DNA from: UBA6544 sp038131165
Lineage (GTDB): Bacteria > Pseudomonadota > Alphaproteobacteria > UBA8366
Reading direction: 5' to 3'
Assembly: GCA_038131165.1 (NCBI GenBank)
Contig: JAYPOZ010000002.1
Span: 1-64,000 of the forward strand
DNA: 64,000 bases
The position numbers were made by a program, and so were the translations under genes. This document shows positions 8,434 to 15,320 of this stretch, in pieces. The notes under the pieces are model-generated. The model had not been told where the DNA came from. It was given only the letters and a program-made list of their open reading frames with translations, and did no database searches. Positions within the stretch are counted from its first letter, which is position 1, and the number at the start of each line of letters is the position of its first letter.

Positions 8434-9267
8434 TCAATGCGGCCGGTCGGCGATGGTGGCGCGAAAGAACCGGCGCGGCTGGCGCAGCGGATTGTCGCCG
8501 GTCGCGCTGTGCCAGCAGCAGCGGTTGTCCCAGATCACCGTGTCGCCGGGCCGCCACTGGTGCACCGCCTGGAAGCGCTCCTGGCCGGCCCATTCGTAGA
8601 CCTCGCCCAGTAGTTCCTGCGCCGCGTCGTCCTCCCAGCCGAGAATGCCGACCGTGTGGGTCGGGTTGACGAACAGCGAGGGGCGGCCGCTCTCGCGGTG
8701 CGTCTTGACGATGGGATGGTCCTGCAGCGGCTTGTCCCGATCTTCCTTCTCCAGCCGCGCGTTGCGGTTCTCCGCCCGGCCGCCGTAGCGGAAGGTGGCG
8801 CGCAGCCCCTCGATCTTCGCGCGCAGCGCCGCCGGCATTTCGTCGAGCGCCATATACATGTTGGCGAACAGCGTATCGCCGCCCTTCTCCGGAATTTCGA
8901 TCGTGTGCAGCAGGGTCGCCTTCGCCGGCAGCGGCATGTAGCACATGTCGGTGTGCCAGCCGACGCCGCGCGCGCTCTCGTGGGCGTCGATCTCGCCCTT
9001 CTCGTTCATGTTGGTCATGACGATCAGGTCCGGGTATTCGGGATGGCGGTATTTCACCGTGATGTGCGGCTCGACCGGCCCGAAGGCGTTGGAGAGGTCG
9101 AGCGTCTGCTTCGGCCCCATCGGCTGGTCGCGGAAGACCAGGACGCAGTGGTCCATGAAGGCCCGGTTGACCACGGCCTTGTCGGCCGCGTCCAGCGGCT
9201 TGGTCACATCCACGCCGACGACTTCCGCCAGCATCGGCCCGCCCAGTTTTCTCACTTCGATTGTCAT
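8434..9267 (-). CDS. TauD/TfdA family Fe(II)/2-oxoglutarate dioxygenase
   Basis: The protein has 277 residues. The facial triad is visible as H105-x-D107 (GWHTDMCY) and the distal H253 (CCWHSATGD), followed by the 2-oxoglutarate-binding Arg region RQPRRFFR. The family hydroxylates small molecules such as taurine, phenoxyacetates or sulfonates, often releasing the leaving group. The start at 9267 overlaps the end region of the Rieske gene: the stop of that frame is at 9275-9277 and this ATG follows closely, so they look co-transcribed. A second TauD protein lies at 16977. The substrate is unknown. Confidence 0.88.
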   Translation of the reverse strand: MTIEVRKLGGPMLAEVVGVDVTKPLDAADKAVVNRAFMDHCVLVFRDQPMGPKQTLDLSNAFGPVEPHITVKYRHPEYPDLIVMTNMNEKGEIDAHESARGVGWHTDMCYMPLPAKATLLHTIEIPEKGGDTLFANMYMALDEMPAALRAKIEGLRATFRYGGRAENRNARLEKEDRDKPLQDHPIVKTHRESGRPSLFVNPTHTVGILGWEDDAAQELLGEVYEWAGQERFQAVHQWRPGDTVIWDNRCCWHSATGDNPLRQPRRFFRATIADRPH

Positions 9268-9274
9268 CGCTCGT

Positions 9275-9972
9275 TCATCCTTTAAAACACACCGTCGATT
9301 TCCGCCCCTGAATCTGCGCCTGAATCTCTGCCGGAGTCTTTGCCGGCAACTCGTTTCGGTCCCTGGCCGGGCCGGTCCGGGNNNNNNNNNNNNNNNNNNN
9401 NNNNNNNNNNNNNNNNNNNNNNNNNNNNNNNNNNNNNNNNNNNNNNNNNNNNNNNNNNNNNNNNNNNNNNNNNNNNNNNNNTCTGCCGGAGTCTTTGCCG
9501 GCAACTCGTTTCGGTCCCTGGCCGGGCCGGTCCGGGGCGGGTCCCAGGTCGCCCAGATGGCGCCCCGGTCGAGCGCCAGCCCGGCCACCTCGACCAGCGA
9601 CCAGTCGGCCCTGTCCATGCCGGGATAGAGCGCGTCCTGGCGCGGCACGCCCTCCAGCGCCCCGTCGAGCCCGAAGCGCCAGCCGTGATGGGGGCAGGCG
9701 AAGGCGGTGGCGTTGCCCGCGTCGACGCGGCAGAGCGTCACCTCCCGGTGGCGGCAGGCATTGAGGAAGACGCGGATGCGCCCGGCCCGGTCGCGGCAGA
9801 GGATCACCGGCGCGCGCCCCATGCGGGTCGTGACGAAATCCCCCGGCGCCGGAATCCGGCTCTCGTGGCCGACGAACCGCCAGGCGCGGGCGGCGGAAAG
9901 GCCGCTCGCCCCGCGCTCGGGCCCGGTCGGACGGTTGCACGTGTCGACGGTCATGGCGCTACGCTCGTTCAT
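9275..9972 (-). CDS. Short Rieske [2Fe-2S] protein, gene crosses an assembly gap
   Basis: Residues 73-96 carry the Rieske cluster ligands C73-x-H75 and C93-x2-H96 (ACRHREV, FACPHHGW). The preceding segment resembles the N-terminus of ring-hydroxylating oxygenase alpha subunits. A 100-N gap interrupts the gene, but both sides of the gap carry the same 55 bases. Merging them gives a continuous 180-residue frame that ends in EIQAQIQGRKSTVCFKG just before the TauD start. The iron-binding catalytic domain of alpha subunits (about 400 residues in total) is then absent. It is therefore a lone Rieske domain, a truncated remnant, or a casualty of misassembly. The start at 9972 has a G-rich ribosome-binding site. 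Confidence 0.65.
9382..9481. other. Assembly gap of 100 Ns between identical 55-nt ends
   Basis: The 55 bases before the gap (9327-9381) and the 55 bases after it (9482-9536) are identical. This is the signature of two contigs that overlap by one k-mer but were scaffolded with a fixed 100-N spacer. The true sequence probably lacks both the Ns and one of the two copies. Confidence 0.9.
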
Positions 9973-10078
9973 ACTGCCCCCATAAAGGTAGCGCCCGCCG
10001 CCGCCCCGACCACGGCGGCGAATGCGGCAAAGCGCGCATTAGCATTTTTCGAGGAACAGCCCCATGCGCCCGCCGATC

Positions 10079-10096
10079 GCGGTAATATAATACCGC
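10079..10096. promoter_or_regulatory. Inverted repeat GCGGTA-N6-TACCGC
   Basis: A perfect 6-bp dyad surrounds an AT-only spacer (ATATAA). It lies about 107 nt upstream of the Rieske start, read on the minus strand. The symmetric arms with a short AT-rich centre resemble a repressor operator or an operator over a -10 box. No regulator gene is adjacent. Confidence 0.35.
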
Positions 10097-10177
10097 TGTG
10101 CGGGTAGGGTTGGGCGGGGGAGACTGTGGGGTGAACGCGTCGTATCGCGAAGGGCATGGGCGGAGGCATACCACAAA

Positions 10178-10194
10178 ATCGACAGTTTGTCGAT
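10178..10194. promoter_or_regulatory. Inverted repeat ATCGACA-GTT-TGTCGAT
   Basis: This is a perfect 7-bp dyad with a 3-nt centre, about 190 nt upstream of the low-GC gene at 10385. Its size fits a dimeric DNA-binding protein site. It has no U-tract, so it is not a typical terminator. Confidence 0.35.
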
Positions 10195-10384
10195 ATCGGA
10201 TTATACTGACCGAGCCGAAATTCCCAAACCAACCCTTATCGGCAGTCGATGAATTCGGTAACCTGTCACCGAAATTCCAATTCCGGCAAACGTCGCGGGA
10301 ACATGCACAGGAATAGTTACTGATTGCTTCAGAACCATTGCAGAATGAGACTAAACCATAAGAAAAATCGAAAAGGCAGCTAGG

Positions 10385-11241
10385 ATGGAAAAGGTGCTAC
10401 CTCCGCCAGATGGTTGGATGGACGACAGTCTTACGGGTTTCTTCGAGAGGGCACATCGCAACCGGTTTGCCACATTCGCCAATAAAAAAAATTGCGCGCA
10501 ACGGCTAATCGCTTTGGACGCTTGTTTCGTATCGGTCGCAAAGGACTGGCAGAACCCACCCAATCTCCTCATTCCATTCTTCTTTTTTCGGTGTCACTCG
10601 GCATTTCGAGCGGCTTGCGAGCACGCAATGTCTGGGCAAGTTACAGAGGCTTTTCCACAGATTAGAACCTGTCTCGAATACGCTGGGTACGCACTCTACA
10701 TACACAAGAACTCGGGATTAGCTGAGACTTGGCTGAAGCGTCACGATGACGACGATACATTGAAGGCGGTAAAGAAGGAGTTCACCGTCGCAAATGTGCG
10801 GTCCAGCATAAAAAATGTGAACAGCCGCCTAGAGCAAATATTTGGGGAGCTATATCAGAGGGCAATAGATTTCGGCGGTCATCCGAACGAACGCGCTATC
10901 ACAGGTAGCATGAATATGATCAACCTGGGAGATCAAAAATCCTATGAGTCAATTTATCTGCATGGCGACGGCTTAGCGATAGACCATGCTTTAAAGAGCA
11001 CGGCTCAAGCGGGCGTTTGCTCGCTGGAAGTCTTACAAGCTGTGTATCCANNNNNNNNNNNNNNNNNNNNNNNNNNNNNNNNNNNNNNNNNNNNNNNNNN
11101 NNNNNNNNNNNNNNNNNNNNNNNNNNNNNNNNNNNNNNNNNNNNNNNNNNGAGCACGGCTCAAGCGGGCGTTTGCTCGCTGGAAGTCTTACAAGCTGTGT
11201 ATCCAGAGCGAAATTTCGGTGACAGGATACGGAATTCTTAA
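10385..11241 (+). CDS. Hypothetical protein, low GC, gene crosses an assembly gap
   Basis: I do not recognise a named family. The protein begins MEKVLPPPDGWMDD and is predicted mostly helical, with no signal peptide and a hydrophobic stretch at LLIPFFFFRCHSAFRAACEH. A 100-N gap at 11051-11150 is flanked by identical 55-nt ends. Merging them gives a continuous frame of 233 residues ending VYPERNFGDRIRNS at 11241. Base composition is far lower in GC than all neighbours, with codons such as AAA, AAT and TTT frequent, so recent transfer is likely. The shape recalls uncharacterised proteins of genomic islands. Function unknown. Confidence 0.6.
11051..11150. other. Assembly gap of 100 Ns between identical 55-nt ends
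   Basis: The 55 bases at 10996-11050 recur exactly at 11151-11205. As at 9382-9481, this marks an unmerged k-mer overlap between contigs. Together the two gaps bound a separate contig of about 1.57 kb (9482-11050). Confidence 0.9.
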
Positions 11242-11245
11242 GGCC

Positions 11246-11268
11246 CCTGTCCCTAAGTTAGGGGACAG
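11246..11268 (+). terminator. Hairpin after the low-GC gene
   Basis: CTGTCCCTAA pairs with TTAGGGGACAG, with one bulged G and almost no loop, a few bases after the stop at 11241. There is no U-tract, so it may be a repeat-type palindrome and not an intrinsic terminator. The GGGACAG/CTGTCCC arms recur in the palindrome at 13458. Confidence 0.35.
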
Positions 11269-11299
11269 CAACCCGACAACAGGAAGACCGGGCACCACA

Positions 11300-11692
11300 A
11301 TGACCGAAAATCCCCCCGAGCTGACCGCCGCGATGGCCTCCGTGAGAACCTATTGCGCGGGCGTCAACGCCTCCGACCCGCGATTGATCGCGCGGGCCAT
11401 GCACTTTCCGCACTACCGCATTCAATACGACGGCTCGGTGCTCGTCTGGCAGTCGGCGGCGGAATACCTGGCCTCGTTCCGGGAGCGGACCGGCGATGCG
11501 GGCTGGGCCTACAGCGTGGTCGACTCCTTGGAAGGCGAGCGCATCAGCGACCGCAAATGCCATGTCATGGGCCGGTTCGGGCGGTACCGCGCCGACGACT
11601 CCCTGATCGCCGAGGTCGTCTGCCTTTACGTGGTGGTGCTGAGGGACGGCCGGTGGGGCATGAACGCCGGCTCCGTGTTCACGCCGGCCTGA
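11300..11692 (+). CDS. NTF2-like (SnoaL fold) protein
   Basis: The protein has 130 residues. The pattern is that of the NTF2-like cone fold: an N-terminal helix (MTENPPELTAAMASVRTYC), the HFPHYRIQYDG strand region, and two C-terminal strands with VVCLYVVVLRDGRWGMNAGS. Members include ketosteroid isomerases, dehydratases and non-enzymatic accessory proteins. The gene lies 122 nt upstream of an SDR gene in the same direction, which suggests a shared small-molecule pathway. I see no clear catalytic dyad. Confidence 0.65.
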   Translation: MTENPPELTAAMASVRTYCAGVNASDPRLIARAMHFPHYRIQYDGSVLVWQSAAEYLASFRERTGDAGWAYSVVDSLEGERISDRKCHVMGRFGRYRADDSLIAEVVCLYVVVLRDGRWGMNAGSVFTPA

Positions 11693-11814
11693 CCGGCGGC
11701 CCCCTCCCCCTTAACAGACGCCCCCTTAACAAACGGCCCCAAACGCGGCCCCATTCGCCAAGCGGGCCCCCCTCCCCTAATTTATCTGTGAACACACAAC
11801 AGCGGAGGCGGGCC

Positions 11815-12555
11815 ATGCGGCTGCAGGCCAAGGTGGCGATCGTGACGGGGGCGGCGTCGGGCATGGGGGCGGCGACGGCGCGGCTGTTCGCGGCGGAAGG
11901 GGCCAAGGTGGTCCTCGCCGACATCACGGAAGACGCGGGCGCCGCGCTGGCGGCGGAGATCGGCGGCGACGCCCGGTTCCAGAAGCTGGACGTCACCAGC
12001 GAAGCGGATTGGGAAGCGCTCGTCGCGGCCACGCTCTCCGCCTTCGGGCGGATCGACGTGCTGATCAACAACGCCGGCGTCAGCGGCAGCCATCCCGACG
12101 TGCTGAACACCGCCACCTGGGACGAGCAGATGAACGTCAACGCGCGCGGCGTCTTCCTCGGCATGCGCGCGGTGATCCCGCAGATGCAGGCGGCCGGCGG
12201 CGGCTCCATCGTCAACATCTCGTCGATCTCCGGCCTCGTCGGCCAGCGCTTCGTCCACATGGGCTACAACGCCGCCAAGGGCGCGGTGCGCCTCGCGACC
12301 AAGGCCGCCGCGGTGCAGTTCGCGCGCGACAACATACGGGTGAACTCGGTCCATCCCGGCCTGATGCCGGCGATGCGCACCTCGATGATGACCGCCGATC
12401 CCGAAGTGCGCCGCAAGATGGTCAACGCCGTGCCGATGGGCCGCGAAGGCCGGGTCGAGGAGGTCGCGCACGCCAACCTGTTCCTGGCCAGCGACGACGC
12501 TTCCTACATCACCGGGATCGAGGTGCCGGTCGACGGCGGGTTCGTCGCGCAATAG
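11815..12555 (+). CDS. SDR family oxidoreductase (FabG-like)
   Basis: This is a 246-residue classical SDR. TGAASGMG forms the cofactor loop, NNAGVSG follows in strand 4, and catalytic Ser and Y-x3-K (YNAAK) are intact. An acidic residue after strand 2 (VVLADITED) favours NAD over NADP. The C-terminus is ITGIEVPVDGGF. The ATG at 11815 has a strong GGAGG ribosome-binding site. It converges with the HpcH/HpaI gene across a short GC hairpin. The substrate is unknown. Confidence 0.88.
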   Translation: MRLQAKVAIVTGAASGMGAATARLFAAEGAKVVLADITEDAGAALAAEIGGDARFQKLDVTSEADWEALVAATLSAFGRIDVLINNAGVSGSHPDVLNTATWDEQMNVNARGVFLGMRAVIPQMQAAGGGSIVNISSISGLVGQRFVHMGYNAAKGAVRLATKAAAVQFARDNIRVNSVHPGLMPAMRTSMMTADPEVRRKMVNAVPMGREGRVEEVAHANLFLASDDASYITGIEVPVDGGFVAQ

Positions 12556-12557
12556 AC

Positions 12558-12574
12558 CGGGCCCGGCAGGCCCG
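12558..12574. terminator. GC hairpin between convergent genes
   Basis: CGGGCC and GGCCCG enclose a 5-nt loop, 2 nt after the SDR stop codon. There is no T-run on either strand, so intrinsic termination would be weak. Its position between two converging genes is the main argument. Confidence 0.3.
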
Positions 12575-12608
12575 CCCCGGCAGGCACGCGCGCCTTGCGG
12601 CAAGGGCG

Positions 12609-13424
12609 CTAGACCGTCTCGACCGTGTCCTTGCGGGCCGATGTGGCGGCCCCCGCCGCGCGGCGCAGCGCGTTCATCTCCTCCTGGATGATCCGCTGCA
12701 GCATGCGCCCGTCGCTCGAATGCAGGACGAAGCGGGCGCCGAGCTTGATCGCCTTGGTCGAGGTGTCGATCGTCTGCTGATGCACCATGACCGGAATCTT
12801 GCGCGCGTCGCAGCGTTTGATGATGTCCTCGATCACGTCGAGATATTTCTTGTTCCCGTAGTCGTCCGGAATGCCGAGCGAGGTCGACATGTCGTTCGGC
12901 CCGATGAACACCGCGTCGATGCCGCCGACGTCGAGAATGGCGTCGAGGTTCCGGTAGGCGGGCTCCGATTCGATGCCGATGATGACGAAGGATTCCTTGC
13001 GCCGGTTCTGCAGGTATTTCTTGGTCTCGGGGCTCGGCAGGACGCCCTCCTCCACCGCGCGGCGCAGGTATTCGCCCTTGAGCGGATGCCATTTCGCGGT
13101 CGCGACGACGGCCTGGACCTCCTCGACGGTCTCGCAATAGGGCACCAGGACGCCCGCCGTGCCGGCGTCGAGCGCCATCGCCACCCATTCCGATTTCGGG
13201 ATCGGAACGCGGACGATCGGCGTGATGTCGGCGCGGCGCAGCATGCCGGTGAGCTGCTGGATTTCGGCCCGGTCCCGCGAGCCATGTTCGGAATCGATCA
13301 CGGCGTAGTCGAGCGTGCTGCCCGCCAGGACCTGCTCGAACCGCGTCGAGGCCATCTGAGAGAGCATGCAGCCGAAGACGTGGCCGCCGGATTTGAGCGT
13401 GCGCCGAAGTTTGTTTGCGTTCAT
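12609..13424 (-). CDS. HpcH/HpaI family aldolase
   Basis: The protein has 271 residues and the pyruvate-aldolase TIM-barrel pattern: DYAVIDSEHGSRD near residue 40, IGIESEPAYRNLDAIL with the metal-binding acidic residue, and IDAVFIGPNDMSTSLG. Family members such as HpcH cleave 4-hydroxy-2-oxo acids into pyruvate or glyoxylate plus an aldehyde, using a divalent metal. The ATG at 13424 is chosen because AGGAAGGA precedes it; longer versions run into a repeat-rich leader. It may act with the nearby HD protein and amidohydrolase, but the substrate is not deducible. Confidence 0.85.
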   Translation of the reverse strand: MNANKLRRTLKSGGHVFGCMLSQMASTRFEQVLAGSTLDYAVIDSEHGSRDRAEIQQLTGMLRRADITPIVRVPIPKSEWVAMALDAGTAGVLVPYCETVEEVQAVVATAKWHPLKGEYLRRAVEEGVLPSPETKKYLQNRRKESFVIIGIESEPAYRNLDAILDVGGIDAVFIGPNDMSTSLGIPDDYGNKKYLDVIEDIIKRCDARKIPVMVHQQTIDTSTKAIKLGARFVLHSSDGRMLQRIIQEEMNALRRAAGAATSARKDTVETV

Positions 13425-13457
13425 GTTGGGTATCCTTCCTGAAGGTATTTCGGACGA

Positions 13458-13481
13458 TCCGGGACAGGCGCCTGTCCCGGA
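13458..13481. repeat. Perfect 24-nt palindrome
   Basis: TCCGGGACAGGC is followed at once by its exact reverse complement GCCTGTCCCGGA. It lies between the HD-protein gene and the aldolase gene, 34 nt upstream of the aldolase start. With no loop it would form a cruciform or bind a dimeric protein. It resembles a REP-type element. Confidence 0.6.
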
Positions 13482-13490
13482 ATTGGATTC

Positions 13491-13535
13491 TCGGGATTGG
13501 GCGTCCCGGGTTCGGGTGTCCCGAGTTTGGCCGGT
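13491..13535. repeat. Three degenerate 15-nt tandem units
   Basis: Units at 13491-13505, 13506-13520 and 13521-13535 share a (T/C)CG(G/A)G-TT-GG core and follow the palindrome at 13458. They end just before the stop of the HD-protein gene. They may be a small expanding spacer. Confidence 0.35.
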
Positions 13536-13540
13536 TCCGG

Positions 13541-14296
13541 CTAGAGCGTTCGCGATGGGCGCCGGATGGTGCGCCACATGTGCGAGGCCGGCGTGTTGTC
13601 GTTGCCGAGCCCTTCCGCCGGCTGCCTGAAGTGCCGGCCGATGATGTCCTCGAATTCCTCCACCGCCACCTCCTTGTCGGGATCGAAGGAATAGAGATCG
13701 TTAAGGCAGATCAGCCGCGCCGACATGTACCATTTGTGGCCCCGGGCGTATTCATAATCGCGCCGGATATAGGGGTCGGTCTCGTAGTCGTCGCCGAACC
13801 GCTTGGCGTAAGCCTCGGGATAGGCGTAGCCGACCGAATCGTCCGGGAAGAAGCGCAGCGCCTGATGCATGCGGATTGCCCAGGCGACTTCCTCGTCGAC
13901 ATAAGGCTCCAGCATCTGCGCGCCCCAGTAGCCGTGGTCGGGCCGGAAGAAGGCGACGACCGATATGTCGTGGAGCAGGCAGGCAAGTACCAGCTTCTCC
14001 GGAAGGCCGTTCTGCCGCGCCAGCAGCGCGCTTTGCAGCAGATGGTGTTTCGCCGGCCCGAAGCGGCAGTTGAAGAAGTCGATCAGGGTCGGCGCCTCCG
14101 GCATCGCCGGCAAGCGCGGGTCCTCGCCCATCAGCGAGGGCTTGAGCGGACCCAGGCTGAAGCTGCTCTCGTCCGACCATTCTCCGTCGGCCAGTTTATT
14201 GATCGCCGACCGGTAGATCACCAGGTCGCCGAACTCGCGGAGCTGCCGCAGTTCGAGCGCCTCCGCCTGCTCCGATATGCTTCTCGTATCGCTCAT
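13541..14296 (-). CDS. HD-domain protein
   Basis: The protein has 251 residues. The metal-binding pattern of HD phosphohydrolases is seen as a first His in FGPAKHHLLQSA, then HD in CLLHDIS, with further His at DHGYWG and MHQALRF. Such enzymes act on phosphoesters; a few (PhnZ, myo-inositol oxygenase) are di-iron oxygenases, which fits this catabolic context. The extended HHLLQSALLA and LLHDIS spacing would fit either. It is divergent from the amidohydrolase gene at 14426 with 129 nt between them, which is room for two promoters. Confidence 0.75.
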   Translation of the reverse strand: MSDTRSISEQAEALELRQLREFGDLVIYRSAINKLADGEWSDESSFSLGPLKPSLMGEDPRLPAMPEAPTLIDFFNCRFGPAKHHLLQSALLARQNGLPEKLVLACLLHDISVVAFFRPDHGYWGAQMLEPYVDEEVAWAIRMHQALRFFPDDSVGYAYPEAYAKRFGDDYETDPYIRRDYEYARGHKWYMSARLICLNDLYSFDPDKEVAVEEFEDIIGRHFRQPAEGLGNDNTPASHMWRTIRRPSRTL

Positions 14297-14425
14297 GGTC
14301 GCCCCTCCCTCGTTCGCTCACTTCCGCGCCGGAGAGCATCGCATTATTGGACGGCCGAAGGCCATACACTACCTAATCATTCGAGCCATCCGGCAGCGAT
14401 AACAAACGGCACGGGAAGGGCGAAC

Positions 14426-15304
14426 ATGAGCGAAGAGGCACCCGACGGGCGGCGCGAACCCGAGGTCCCGCATTCCGCCGGCACCAGCAAGCCGGCGCTG
14501 AAAGCGCCGGACGGCGCCTGCGATTCGCACCTGCACATCGTCGACCCCCGCTTCGCCCCAGCGGACGACAACCGGCAGCGCATGACCGCCGGCGACTACA
14601 TCCTGCTGCAGCGGCGCATCGGCACCACGCGCGCGGTCGTCGTCCAGGCGAAGCAGTACGGCGTCGACAATGCCTGCCTGCTCGACGCGCTGCGCCAGCT
14701 CGGCGCGAACGGGCGTGGCGTCGCCGTCGTCGGCGCCGACGTCTCGGATGAAGAGCTGGAGCGGCTTCACGCCGGCGGCGTCCGCGGCCTGCGGTTCAGC
14801 CTGTGGAATCCGGCCGAGAACGTCGTGTCCCTCGACATGATAGCGCGGATCGCGGCACGGATCGCCCCGCTCGGCTGGCACGTGCAGGTGCACATGATGG
14901 CCGACCAGATTGCCGACGCAAAACCCCTGCTGCAACGTCTGCCGTGCCCGCTGGTCATCGATCACATGGGAAGGTTGCCTCCGGAAGAGGGCGAGCGGCA
15001 CCCCGCCTTCAAGGACATGGCGGACCTCCTGGCGGCCGGAAACTGCTGGGTGAAGCTGGCGGGTGCCTACCTGAACACGACGGAAGGTCCCCCGCACTAC
15101 GCCGACGCGACGCGGGTGGCGCAGGCGCTCGTCCGCATGGCGCCGGAGCGTCTCGTCTGGGGAAGCGACTGGCCGCACATCACGGAAGCCCACAAACCCG
15201 ACGACTCGCGCCTGTTCGACCTACTGCTGACATGGGCCGGCGACGAGGCCACCCGCCGGGCGATCCTCGTCGACAACCCGGCCCGCCTCTATCAGTTCGC
15301 GTGA
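14426..15304 (+). CDS. Amidohydrolase family protein (PDC-hydrolase-like)
   Basis: This 292-residue TIM-barrel hydrolase has H35-x-H37 in CDSHLHIVDPRF, IDHMGR near residue 178, and WGSDWPH near residue 253. This set matches the COG3618 branch that includes 2-pyrone-4,6-dicarboxylate lactonase (LigI) and related lactonases. Members open lactones, sometimes without a metal. The ATG at 14426 follows a GGGAAGGG-like site. A lactone hydrolase near a Baeyer-Villiger monooxygenase would fit ring opening, but this is inference from position only. Confidence 0.8.
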   Translation: MSEEAPDGRREPEVPHSAGTSKPALKAPDGACDSHLHIVDPRFAPADDNRQRMTAGDYILLQRRIGTTRAVVVQAKQYGVDNACLLDALRQLGANGRGVAVVGADVSDEELERLHAGGVRGLRFSLWNPAENVVSLDMIARIAARIAPLGWHVQVHMMADQIADAKPLLQRLPCPLVIDHMGRLPPEEGERHPAFKDMADLLAAGNCWVKLAGAYLNTTEGPPHYADATRVAQALVRMAPERLVWGSDWPHITEAHKPDDSRLFDLLLTWAGDEATRRAILVDNPARLYQFA

Positions 15305-15320
15305 GCGTGGACGCCGGTCC

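Larger units (their letters stand above)
9973..10384. other. Divergent intergenic region with two dyads
   Basis: No gene is supported in these 412 bases between the Rieske gene (minus) and the low-GC gene (plus). The right half is clearly AT-richer than the flanks. It contains two inverted repeats, listed separately, that could serve the divergent promoters. I do not see a convincing small ORF. Confidence 0.5.

Noticed and set aside
9327..9536. 55-nt repeats as attachment sites or target duplications
   Set aside because: Both gaps have repeats of exactly the same length abutting the Ns, which is an assembler k-mer artefact.
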